64,000 nucleotides of DNA from Owenia fusiformis (Eukaryota; Annelida; Polychaeta; Sabellida; Oweniidae). A model generated the notes under the pieces. The model worked only from the letters and a program-made list of their open reading frames with translations. It searched no databases and was not told the origin of the DNA. Shown piece after piece: positions 1 through 13,700 of this stretch. The stretch's first letter is position 1. Every line of letters begins with the position of its first letter. A program made the translations under genes and the position numbers. The DNA is taken from positions 14,628,757-14,692,756 of the forward strand of contig CAIIXF020000002.1 in NCBI GenBank assembly GCA_903813345.2, in the 5' to 3' direction.

Positions 1-2068
1 ATAAGTATGCCATTTAGATCGTACTTTAAGAAGATGGGAAAACAGATGATTTATGACTTCTGTTGTATAAATGTATATATACTTGTATATTTGGCTTCAC
101 CATTTTTTATAATATTCAAGTGATATTCTGATTTGCATTTTGCACACTGTCTGAAATAAATGAATATTTCTAAGGTAGAATATGGCTTCAATATGCTGCA
201 TCAAAGACCAGATTTAGTGTTCAATCACTTGGGTCAAATATCCCTAAGATTGCAAGAATTCTAACAGGTGAAGATGAGAAACCTGATCTGATATCCTTAG
301 TGAAAATACAATGTTTATACTATGGTTTCTTATATTTATTACAGATGTTGCCTTTGATCCCTTTCTTCTGATTCCTCTTTTGGACTAAGTATTTTGTGTT
401 CTCTGTTATGTAAATGTGTATTTAATATGTTTTAAGTTTGTTTCATGCTTCATGGTAATGTGAATGATTCATGGATTGTCAAATTGTAATACATGTAAAT
501 GCAAGTCGGGAATCTTAAATAATATCTGCTCCACAGCAGATTGTCAATATTTATCTTGTCCAATCAAGCATAAGATGGCTATTCAACTCATTAGAGATGC
601 TAATAAGAATCTTCCTTGTGCTCTCATCTTTAATTACATTATCTTGTCTGTCATTATTACCTGGATTGCTAGAAATGTAATTTACACCTGGACTCACAGT
701 TACTCAGGTAGACATTTATTGCAATCAAGCTAGAATCCAAAAACTGAATCTTTTTAAGCTGTTAATGCTGCCAATTGATAAGAATGTTTTTTTGTATAAT
801 ATTGACTATGTCCAGAGGTTTGGCACTTTTGGCAGATCTTTTTTTGTTATTAAAATCTTACTAGCAACATAAGAAAGATAACAATACTCCTTGTTGAAAA
901 GCAAGGTGGATTATTTATTGTTTCAGCCTGCAGATATTCATTCATTTCAATCAGTCTTAGTGCTCAATCTTCATGAGAGGTCTGACGCTCAATAGGCAGG
1001 TAGATGGATCACCTCCCTTGAAATATATTTTGGGGAGATGGATCACCTCCCTTGCAAAAGATTCTGGATAGTCTGGCAATCTTCCTTTGCTTTATTGTAA
1101 AGAATATTGCATAGAGATAATCACAGTACATGTATATGATGCTGTCATCAATATATGATGTGGACAATGAAATTGTCTTCCCTTTGTTGATATCTATGCA
1201 AGGTATTGGGAGGTGGGGGTGGGAGGGGATATTGAATCTACAGTATTGATAAATGATCAAGATCGGATTCTGTATTAGCAGAACAAGGCTGTCCATGTTC
1301 TTGTCAGGAAGTCTATTTGTCTTCAGAAGTTTCACAATCTATTTTAACATTTTCAAATTCTTCCTCTTTAGATCTAAAGGTAAGTTATAAATGTTGTAAA
1401 TAGAAGCCAGGTCAAATTTCTAAACATCAAAGATCAGTGTGTGTTTCAACTCTGATGGGTGATTTGTACAAGAAGGAACTGTGGTACTTTAGAAGTGCTT
1501 TAAAGCATATGTTCTTGTACATTTTTGTGATGTTTATTTCTCTGACATGCTCATTTGCTGTTACATGTATACATAGAAGGTTTTACAAGGTACATCAGTA
1601 GGGGGTTATTGTGTCACAGTGACCTACAGGTTTTGTGAGTTCTATTTGCCCTTACATATCAACTTTCTGTTATGTAAATTTGTAAATATTATTTTCAGTT
1701 TACAGATTTTCTGTTTTTGGAATATACTAATATGTCAATGACCCTTCTGCTATTGTCATATGAAATGAACATACTCTCTCATTGCCAATCCTGCACCAAT
1801 CCCTTGTGCAGCCCTCCTTATATTATTAATCAACCAATAGCTATTTATTTGATCCATATGTCCCTGAGGGAAGAATATGACATTTTTGGATGGGATAGTC
1901 TAGTTCAGTCGTTGTAACCACCCCCCACACTACGCGATATTGTTGAATTGTTAAATGACATTATCTCTGGGTGAGTAGTGTTGACCAAGTATGAGGATAT
2001 TTATCAACTTTATACCTGAGGGCACTGGCAAAGAAAATCAGAAATCCCAGTGAAAATACCAACAAATA
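1..2068. other. AT-rich non-coding stretch, no gene seen
   Basis: No exon with recognisable protein similarity is visible on either strand. Open frames are short (up to about 108 codons), rich in Ile, Tyr and Cys, and lack any domain pattern. The DNA is AT-rich with very few CpG dinucleotides. It may be an intron or a 3' untranslated region of a gene lying to the left, but no splice-linked coding sequence supports either reading. Confidence 0.6.
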
Positions 2069-4787
2069 CTTGCAGTCTCCTATTATCAGCACTGATGGGT
2101 ATTAGTTATACCTTGCAGTCTCCTATTATCAGCACTGATGGGTATTAGTTATACCTTGCTGTCTCCCATTGTCAGCACTGATGGGTATTAGTTATACCTT
2201 GCTGTCTCCTATTGTCAGGACTGATAGGTATTATTTATACCTTGCTGTCTCCCATTGTCAGCACTGATGGGTATTAGTTATACCTTGCTGTCTCCCATTG
2301 TCAGCACTGATGGGTATTAGTTATACCTTGCTGTCTCCCATTGTCAGCACTGATGGGTATTAGTTATACCTTGCTGTCTCCCATTGTCAACACTGATGGG
2401 TATTAGTTATACCTTGCTGTCTCCCATTGTCAGCACTGATGGGTATTAGTTATACCTTGCTGTCTCCCATTGTCAGCACTGATGGGTATTAGTTATACCT
2501 TGCTGTCTCCTATTGTCAGGACTGATAGGTATTATTTATACCTTGCTGTCTCCCATTGTCAGCACTGATGGGTATTAGTTATACCTTGCTGTCTCCTATT
2601 GTCAGGACTGATAGGTATTATTTATACCTTGCTGTCTCCCATTGTCAGCACTGATGGGTATTAGTTATACCTTGCTGTCTCCCATTGTCAGCACTGATGG
2701 GTATTAGTTATACCTTGCTGTCTCCTATTGTCAGGACTGATAGGTATTAGTTATACCTTGCTGTCTCCCATTGTCAGCACTGACGGGTATTAGTTATACC
2801 TTGCTGTCTCCTATTGTCAGGACTGACGGGTATTAGTTATGCCTTGCTGTCTCCCATTGTCAGCACTGACGGGTATTAGTTATACCTTGCTGTCTCCTAT
2901 TATCAGCACTGATGGGTATTAGTTATACCTTGCTGTCTCCCATTGTCAGCACTGATGGGTATTAGTTATACCTTGCTGTCTCCCATTGTCAGCATTGATA
3001 GGTATTAGTTATACCTTGCTGTCTCCTATTGTCAGGACTGATAGGTATTAGTTATACCTTGCTGTCTCCCATTGTCAGCACTGACGGGTATTAGTTATAT
3101 CTGCTGTCTCCTATTGTCAGGACTGACGGGTATTAGTTATGCCTTGCTGTCTCCCATTGTCAACACTGATGGGTATTAGTTATACCTTGCTGTCTCCCAT
3201 TGTCAGCACTGATGGGTATTAGTTATACCTTGCAGTCTCCCATTGTCAGGACTGATAGGTATAAGTTATACCTTGCTGTCTCCCATTGTCAGCACTGATG
3301 GGTATTAGTTATGCCTTGCTGTCTCCCATTGTCAGCACTGATGGGTATTAGTTATACCTTGCTGTCTCCCATTGTCAGCACTGATGGGTATTAGTTATAC
3401 CTTGCTGTCTCCCATTGTCAGCACTGATGGGTATTAGTTATACCTTGCTGTCTCCCATTGTCAGCACTGATGGATATTAGTTATGCCTTGCTGTCTCCTA
3501 TTTTTAGCACTGATAGGTATTAGTTATACCTTGCTGTCTCCTATTGTCAGGACTGATGGGTATTAGTTATACCTTGCTGTCTCCCATTGTCAGCACTGAT
3601 GGGTATTAGTTATACCTTGCAGTCTCCCATTGTCAGGACTGATAGGTATAAGTTATACCTTGCTGTCTCTCATTGTCAGCACTGATGGGTATTAGTTATA
3701 CCTTTCTGTCTCTTATTGTCAGCACTGATGGGTATTAGTTATACCTTGCAGTCTCCCATTGTCAGGACTGATAGGTATAAGTTATACCTTGCTGTCTCTC
3801 ATTGTCAGCACTGATGGGTATTATTTATACCTTGCTGTCTCCCATTGTCAGCACTGATGGGTATTAGTTATACCTTGCTGTCTCCCATTGTCAGCACTGA
3901 TGGGTATTAGTTATGCCTTGCTGTCTCCTATTGTCAGCACTGATGGGTATTAGTTATACCTTGCTGTCTCCCATTGTCAGCACTGATGGGTATTAGTTAT
4001 ACCTTGCTGTCTCCCATTGTCAGCACTGATGGGTATTAGTTATGCCTTGCTGTCTCCTATTGTCAGCACTGATGGGTATTAGTTATACCTTGCTGTCTCC
4101 CATTGTCAGCACTGATGGGTATTAGTTATACCTTGCTGTCTCCCATTGTCAGCACTGACGGGTATTAGTTATACCTTGCTGTCTCCTATTGTCAGGACTG
4201 ATGGGTATTAGTTATGCCTTGCTGTCTCCTATTGTCAGCACTGATGGGTATTAGTTATGCCTTGCTGTCTCCTATTGTCAGCACTGATGGGTATTAGTTA
4301 TACCTTGCTGTCTCCCATTGTCAGCACTGATGGGTATTAGTTATACCTTGCTGTCTCCCATTGTCAGCACTGATGGGTATTAGTTATACCTTGCTGTCTC
4401 CTATTGTCAGGACTGATGGGTATTAGTTATACCTTGCTGTCTCCCATTGTCAGCACTGATGGGTATTAGTTATACCTTGCTGTCTCCCATTGTCAGCACT
4501 GATGGGTATTAGTTATACCTTGTTGTCTCCCATTGTCAGCACTGATGGGTATTAGTTATATCTTGCTGTCTCCCATTGTCAGCACTGATGGGTATTACTT
4601 ATACCTTGCTGTCTCCCATTGTCAGCACTGATACGTATTAGTTATACCTTGCTGTCTCCCATTGTCAGCACTGATGGGTATTAGTTATACCTTGCAGTCT
4701 CCCATTGTCAGCACTGATAGGTATTAGTTATACCTTGCTGTCTCCCATTGTCAGGACTGATGGGTATTAGTTATACCTTGCTGTCTT
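2069..4787. repeat. 43-bp minisatellite, about 63 copies
   Basis: A head-to-tail tandem array with a 43-bp period, measured between successive CCTTGC starts (2111, 2154). Each unit contains a core of the form CCCATTGTCAGCACTGATGGG-like followed by TATTAGTTATACCTTGCTGTCT-like sequence. Units fall into variant classes (CCCAT or CCTAT; CAGCACTG or CAGGACTG; ATGGG or ATAGG), and these recur in blocks, which suggests amplification of multi-unit segments. A few units carry small indels, for example near 3096. All frames contain stops, so it is not coding. Confidence 0.97.
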
Positions 4788-7700
4788 GGGTTTGTAGTGT
4801 TGTATGAGTTGATTGTACAAATTGGTAAAGATATCATTCTGACATCCCTCATCATTTATACTCTTGTTATATCTTATAATCTAGATGTATGCTGTTGGTG
4901 AAATGGGGGACTCATGTTTGGCTTTTTGAGTGCCTGTGTCTCTCAATATCTGTTCTTCAAACCAGCCAGCTAAGGCTATATATATATATAGCTGCTTATC
5001 AGTTGGGCATGCATGAAAACCAAGCTGCAGTGCAGTGCTGCTGCTGTAATTGTGATAAGAGCATGTCATATTGGCCAAAATGATAATTAATGGTAGAGCT
5101 GGTGACTTCATTTTCTACAATCATACATCTTTGTAATAACCTCATGCATTATTACAGCTGCTTTTAACATATCTGCATTCGTTAATATAAGTGAGGAAAG
5201 CAAAAGTGGGTTGCCAAGAATATAGTATAGGTATGTTACAGTATGGTTTACATGTTTCTGTTAGCATCTATGTCCCATTCTAGAAGTTATCTTGGCAATG
5301 TGGAAAATTTAGATTTATTTGAAAAGATTAAGATTATTTTGTTCTTGTTTCTATGTATATTTTACTAGCAGTGATCATTATCCAAGTTGCCCATTATTCC
5401 ATAAACGCCTGTTTTTTTGTTACCTCACTTATAAGATCTATGTTATATTTTGTCTCAGGGTATTTGGGAAACTTTCAGCACTCAGTTAGGATGGCAACAG
5501 TAGTCAAAACATTTGTGCAAAAGAATAGCCAGATAGTAAAACATAATGTCAAATCTGTAATGTATCTGTGTCAAATTATAAAGTTGCAAGTGGGAGATGA
5601 GATGTTTGCCATGTGAAATGTAAATAACAATCTGATACAGTCCCATGATCCCATGTAAGTATTAACATGGGCATTTTTAATGAGATTGAAAATGCAGCCG
5701 TTGGTCCAGTTGCACAGAGCACATGACTATTCAAACTTAGAGGATAGTATAATGACCTAGAGCTTGTCTTTGTGTCTATGTAAGTTCCTTGCATTTACTC
5801 ATATTATTTTCATTTTTGGTAGGATATGAAGAATTATGTAATCTAGAAAAATATTGACAAACATACATAATTTATTGCCCACTTTTAAAATCAAGTGTTT
5901 CTTATTAAGTAGGTAATATTCAAAATCATGATTGGTGTTATAAACAAGTTGCCATCCCTCATGTATGCCATTGTGACTTAAGATATCTTTTCAGAATTTT
6001 TGAGACCCAATTTATGATTTTTGATACACTCTATATCCTCATTGATTTAAAAATCTCTTTTCATTTAAAATGTCTACATTGCTTTCACTATTACTCTGAT
6101 ATATCACGATTTAAAGACTATAGGTAAACCATAGGTAAATTGCATTAAATCCTTTGATGTCTTGAGCATATTGGCAGGTAAGACTGGGTCTAATCAAGGT
6201 GTATCCACAGGTGTGAAAATCATCACTAACCAAGTTGGTGTAATAGTATTTGATAACAATAATTTATGAAGCCTGTTTGGTGATAGATTAGTGTATTTTT
6301 CTAAGGGATTTAGGAGTACATAGAAGAACATGGTAAACCTCATAATTCTAACCAGTTTATGGAATATGGAGTTGCATATTAGAACACTGTAATAAAACTT
6401 CTACAGATTAACCCTTTGCACTTGAAGATCTTATATTGGATTCCTTGTTATGTATGAAACCTCTGGTCCAAATTGTTGGAGAAATAGGGGAAACACTTAT
6501 GGTCATTTGGGGAGTTAATCCATTTTCAAATTCCCATCCATTAAAATGTAAGTGAACACCTTGGTATTCACAATGTTGGAATCATATTGATGTAAACTCA
6601 CATTTCCTGAGTGTTTATGTGATCCTAACCTATGAAGAGGATATACCTTGGTGAGGTAAGATAGGCAGATTGACACATTGGGGCCATATTGGATGAACAG
6701 AGAATCATTAATTTGCAATCTGACCCAAGGATATTATTCAGGATTATTTATTCTAGAGTAAAGAGATGTTCCCAACTCTCCTGTCAATCAACATTTCTTG
6801 TGATGTGATCATGTCAGACCAGCTGCCAGCTTCACATGTTTCTGGTTCACTCATACAAGTGATGCATAGCTTTGACTCTACCTCTCAAACTTCAATTTGG
6901 CATTGATGAATTTATAAATACATGTATAATGTGGTGACTTTTTCATCACTCATAATTTGGGTTCTTGTACTGTTTTCTTGGCATGCCTATCAAAGATTTG
7001 CCACAGATTCAAAGGACTCCCAAGGACCAACCTGGTAATATATGTGATTTGGATACATATCAGTCATTTTACTAATTATAAGGAACATTCCAGGGTAACA
7101 AAGTGACAAAGTATGCTAAAGTATCACTTAGATTACAGGTGCACAAACATGTAGGGATTAACACCCCAAATCTCTTGTCAAAATATTAACTTCCACTTCC
7201 AGTTAACAGGCTTATTACGATGTCATTGTTTATCACGATGTCATTGTTTATCCTAATTAATGTGTCAATGTTGATTTTACACTACTGTAAACCTGTCATC
7301 ATTATCTTAATATGCAGTACTGTACTTCAATATTCTTAGCTGCCCTTATTTAAATCTTAAAATGCACAATTTGTTTGCAAACAAGAAAACCACTTTCTTT
7401 GATCAAGAATACACAAGGGGAAAAAGAAGAAAAATTAAAGAATTTATTCAGAATCATAATATCATAATCTTTTCTTCTGATTTGCTTTGAGTATTTTAAC
7501 ATGGTTATAACATTCTAGATGACAATAAGAATACATGTTTTGCTGTTTTGTTATTAAATTTATCTTGAACAAAAAATAATATTCTTATTTAAATATTTGA
7601 AGTAGGTTTGTTAACAGGAAGTCAGTTTATTCAAATGTTTTTTTCATTACTTTTTCACCCAGACTTGGCGTCTAAATACCCTTATGATAAGCTAGTAGCA

Positions 7701-10700
7701 CCACTGTTTAACTTTAATTCCTATGTAGGGGTATTGTGCAGTGAAATTCTTCTAATCCTAGGCAAATACCTGTGTCAACAAAAACTGAGTTTTACTTGTG
7801 AACATAACTGTCAAACACAAAGGAATATTTAGAAGCTTTCAATTTGAAATACCCTTTTAGGCAAATTGTTCTAAACTGTATGTTTTAAAGTATTGGCATA
7901 TTGTAATGGAGTGTATTATAATGTTGGGTGGCCAGAACATGTCAGCGTTAACATGAATCATTCAATATATATATACATGTATACAATTAAAGGTTTAAAA
8001 GTTACAAAGAATTAAAATAATAAGAATTTGACTGTGATGTATAATTTGCGAGTAGTAAAATCGATAAAACGTGATTGATCAATAGAAAGCCATATTTTAG
8101 CATGATGTGAGATATAACCATTGTGGCATTGAAAGTTTTTTAAGCATGTTGTATTGTTAATTTGTGTGCTTGTTAGTATATGACCTCTTATACTTTATCC
8201 GACAATTGAGCTCAATTTTTGCTGAATGTAAATCAAACAAGAATGTTCAAACTGAATGTGTCAATCCCAGAAAACAGAATGCAGTACTTTCATGAGTCAC
8301 CCCATGTGATATAACCTGTCATTTTGAAGATTCATGATCTGACCACAATAATGATGATTATGGATGTAGACAAAGTAACTAAAAAACCAGACTTGAGACC
8401 ACAAATCCCATTTGAAAATAATTTAAAGATAAATGTTATTGCAGAACACTAATCTGATAATTTTGAATGGTGTTGTATCCTGGTTGAGATCTCCCTATTT
8501 GATATTTGAATAAACTATTATGACATAAATGAAAAAATCAATTGCGTGTATGTGCACTGAATGGTATATCAGGATGTTATCAGGGAAACTATGACAGGTA
8601 TGTGTCTGTGTCATTCAAAGGTAGGAATTTGGCCAAGATACCCAACTCCAATCCTGCAAGGCTGTCATGATGGACATGATGAACCCTGTTAAATAAAAGG
8701 TATCTCTATGTACATAGTTTGCTCTACATGTACTTATATGCATTATAGGATGGGGGCTCATATCATAATTTTGTACCTGTCACATTTTTTCAATAAATCA
8801 AAGTTGTGATTTCAATTGTCATTTTTACATTTTATTATTGACCCAGTTTTCTAAAGTTTGTTTGTTATTTAGAAACATTTTGTCCCCAATGAAATTCTCA
8901 TGATGGGTGAAAATGAGGTTTCTGGGACTATATCATGTCCAATGGCTTGACCAAATTATGTACTTGAGTGCATTTCTGAAGGTTTATAGAAATGGTGTTG
9001 CCATTCAACATGTTCAATGTCATAGGCTTGGTGAGATATAACATGAAACATCTCCCAATTCAAACTTTATGAACTGATGCTAGTCTGTACATGCTTATTC
9101 CACCCAGTCTCAATAAATTGATGTTTTTCTAACATTTTATAGAGTTCAGATTATATTGCTTACATTGCTTTATAACCTCAGGATATTTTTGATTTTATAT
9201 ATGGTTATGATATTTCTCTCATGGGGCAACTCATAATGTTAGGTGATTTAATGTTGTTATTGGATATAGCACAGTGACCACTTTGAAGTTTGGTGATTGG
9301 GTTTGTGATAGCATTGATGAACTGATACTATGCCTCCACACAAGATGTACTAATAATGTAGCCCTGTCAACTTATATTCTATTGTCTCCTTAAGGAGAAG
9401 CTTATTACGGAAATATCTATCTTGGAGCACTTCTACTATAACACACCCTGAGACTCAGATGAAGCTCCCTTTTAAAGGAACAAAATCAAATCATGGAAAT
9501 GCTAACCATGACCCACCTCCATAATTAACACACATTTTAATTTGTATTGTCAGATGTCCTAAAATATCAATGTTACAGTGTACATATACAATATATGATT
9601 TATATGATTGCTTTGTGGGAAAATAGCAGTCACAGATAACATAAGAAAAATGATTTGGAATGCAGCCCAACATACTCGCATATAGAGACTGGGTTTCTTC
9701 TCTAGAAAGATGGCCTGTTTGCTTGTAGTGAGTCCTCTATGCTTTTCTTTTGAAAATACTTGGATGTTTGTGGAAGGTTATTGCTTTCTCTTCTCATATA
9801 AGTTCGCTCTGCTCTGGATGTTTTAGAGAGGAGTTTAAAAGATTTGAATATATCAACACAAAAAAGGGATTTGCCCCTCCACTAAACTAGCATACACTTG
9901 CGTATATATGGTATATTCACTAAACTTATGAAATTCTAAATTGCATGTCTAATACTTAAAATGAAGCTATCAGTTAGTTGTTTAGTTGGTTGTTCAAAAG
10001 TAATATTAGGTGTTGTATTGACACTTGATCTGTGCTCAGAGTAAGATGCAGTTATCTTTCAATAATCACTCAATTATATGTAAATAAATTGTTAATTCAC
10101 ATATTTCTTTACAAAGCACAACTGCTATATGAAGCACCATTCAAGTGGAGGCTTAAAAAAGTTATAGATGTTGTAAAAGGAGGTTCAAATGGTGTCATAG
10201 ACTTATGTTCATCAAGCATACAAACTATTCAGCTGTATGCTCAAAGAATCTATTTTATGCTGAGAAAAAATTGAAAAATATCCCTTGGCAGTTTAATATT
10301 GAATGCATCTCTTTTTGTGGATGTGAATGTTGAATGTTCTGTCTGAACTTAATGTTTGCAAAGCATCAATTCATGTTTGAGATTTTTTATCTTGATACAA
10401 TAGTTTCATGAAAATAAAAAGAGCATCGTCGTCATATGACCAAACTAGAAAAGCATAGTGTACAGGAAGTAAGTGTATTTTGGTTGAGCAGCCAGAAGTT
10501 AAATAATTTAGAACCCATTTACTTCATATTTGTTTTTCTGGCCTCACATTTTATACTTAAGAATAATCTGATACCAGAAAACAATTTATTTTAACAAATC
10601 TAATTTTTTGATATGAAATCATTCATACTCAAGATTTTCCCTGATTGATTTTATATAATATCCTGATAAGCCTTAACAGTCAAAATGTTAAAGCCCCTTG

Positions 10701-13700
10701 TATATGTTGACCTAGTATTTTAAAATACCATAGAAAAGGTCCCTCATACAATCGGTTTACTTCAGTCACATGATCACCACTGACCAATCAGGTTGTTATA
10801 ATCAAAAATGGATTTAAACAATCACTGCACATGTGTTCATCGGTTAAAATCCCAGGTACAATATTGTGGCTTGAGTCCATTTAAATTCAAAGAGATTTCA
10901 GTGAGTTGATTATAGAAAGAATTATTGGAATATAAGGAGGTAAAATGATTATGTCCTTCAAGACACTGTAAGAGGTCCCATGTTGGATAGTTCCCAGAAT
11001 TGGACCATGATGTTTAAATTTAAATCACCCTTTTCAAGAATTTGATAATGCCCATAGAAAAAGAGCTACTGCTAACCTCTAGGCAACAGGGTAGATTTAA
11101 ATAGAAATGAATGTTGTTTTAAATGGCCTCTTGCCACATTGTTTTGCCCTAAGCAATGTTCTGGTCATAGTTTGGCCAAATTTTTGCATGATTTAAGTTG
11201 AAACCTTTGAAGTAAAAACTGTGGCATGTTTGGTAATGTAGACTAATTTACTTTTATATGACTTGTTTCTATGTGGTTCTCATAGCAGTACAACAGACTC
11301 ATCATCACTATGACATATTCTAATCAGAACATGTTTCATTGGTGCTTTCTGAATCTTATTAAGCATTATAAATGAGGATCTTCAACAAAACATCAATTGT
11401 GAACAAATAAAGTTTTCTTTACTTGACCTTAGTTTCAAAGAATGGTTTCTGATTTCCTGATTGTCTATCTCACAACATGTTTTTCTGGTTTTAGTTTGTT
11501 TTCTAAACATTGCATATGTTTTGGTTGGTTGGGGATATTTTGTCCGCAAGTTCTTAATACCAGATATCTTTGATGTACCATATCATTTTGGGACTTTTTC
11601 TACTAGGCATCCAAGCTCAAAGTAGATTTTTACAAAATACAGGATTAGGTTTCTAGAACGATAATTTGTATGGCGACTTTTATTCAAGATCAAAGATACT
11701 ATTTCCACATTTCTCTCTCTTATTTGAGAGAAAAATATAATTTTCTTGAATTTATATCTTGTTTTGAATATACCATACTTCATCTATATATATTTATTAT
11801 TGTAGTTTATTTTTTATTTATCTTTTTATTCCTTTTTTCAATAATTCGAAAGTTTGGGTTTTTCAAGGCACTCAATGTGATTTCACCTGCCTGACAGAGA
11901 GCCTCAAAACAACATGATAAAAAACTATAAAAGTTGGGACTGGAAATGTCAAAACATTTGTTCATATCGCATTTGTTTGGTGAATTTAATCTATAGTAGG
12001 ATTAGGATCTCAAAATGTTTATTAATATTCGACCAATTCATATCTACAGTGAAGTGGTCATTATTGATACTGTGTATAGTGCATGGTTATTATTGAAACA
12101 CCTAAACATATGGTCACTTCACTTACTAAAGCAGTCTCCAATGCAGGCAGTTCACTGGAGTGCTGGATGAATAACCTATATGAAGCCATTGGAGAATCAA
12201 AACTGAGTCGAAAAAATGTTATTGAGTCCAAATTGTTCTTTACTTGCTTCTGAAAAGATGTCTTTTTCATTGATGTATTGTGCAGCTGGTAAAGTGAACA
12301 GCTATCTGAACTCAATGTAGCCTTTACTGACCTATTCAATTTATAATACAGTACCTTTTTATATTAAATACCCCCACAACCTGGGATTGACATGCTATTC
12401 ATGTTCAATAATGTCCATTTAACTAAAAACTATGATTCACATTGAGATTTAAAGAACACTATCTGGGGCAATCTTGAGTTATTAGTGGCATTTAGCATAT
12501 AACCTTGTGAATACTTCCAGAATCTCAATCTTATCTGTTTTACATGAGTTGGTTTGAAAAAATGACCAGACAGAATTTACAGTTGGCATCATGATAAAAT
12601 CTGGGAATATCATAGCTGATGTTTTTTTGTGTTGTTATTGAGAATTTCTTTGAACTTAGTTAGACCTTGTGGTTTGCTGGGTAATGTGGTATAACTGTCA
12701 GTGAAAGGGTGCCACTAGGAGATGGTTTCTATTTTAAAAGAAAGTATAACAGAAAATATATGACAACAGAAACCTGAACTTGCATCAAATCTTCCCTTCA
12801 TCTTGTTCTCCTCTTTGTGGGTGTCAGGAAAATGGGGGCTCACTTGGGCTTGATGCAAGACTATAAGCAGATGAATTTCATAGTGATTATAGAAAAGAAA
12901 ATGAATCAAATATTCATCCTAGACTTTCTTATATATAAGGGTCACACTAAGATCAGGGTTAAGAAACTAGTTTGATGACATTTAGTAGTTTCAAGCTGAT
13001 AGGCTTCTCCTAAAGGAGACAGTATGATACAGTTGACGAAAGAACTCACCATAATCGATCAAACAACCAATTTGGATAATAGAAGATGAGGGTCATCAAA
13101 CTTTTGATGGACCAACAGATATATTTGAACTTTTATTAACTTAGCTCATGCATAGCTTAGCATGAGGAACTGCTAGCAAAGTCCTTTGTTATTGGGGCCT
13201 AGAGATGTTGTCTGGCCCTTGGTTATTACAGGTGTTCCTAATAAACTCAATCTTAATTGCTCCAATGTTTCAAAAGGTTCCATAGTTGGAAAGTTACTTT
13301 GAAAATATGGCTGAAAATCCTTGTTATTGTTCAAGGGGGACATAATATGATTTCTGAATTGAGCATTTATGTTATTGTTATAGAGCGTTGGTCACTTGTA
13401 GGGGGGAGGTAGTCTCTCTCTGGGTGCCACCATTGACCTGTGTCTGATATGATTATGTATCTAGGGCAAGGTATGGTTAATTGTCTGTATGGTGTGTGCC
13501 TAACCTCAGGTGATCTCCCTGCAGCTGCTCCCCCTGGGGACCCCTTGGATTACCATGACCCTGCCTTCTGCCTTTGAATTGCTTTATCAGATTTCCAGGG
13601 GGTTGAATTTTGACCTCGACTTTCATGAAAAAACACGTCCCCAACATCCAAGGATTAACCTGTTGTAGATCGGATAAGAAAAACAAGTATTGGCAAACTT

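Noticed and set aside
2069-4787. CRISPR-like array
   Set aside because: Units are directly adjacent 43-bp tandem copies without unique spacers, in an animal genome.
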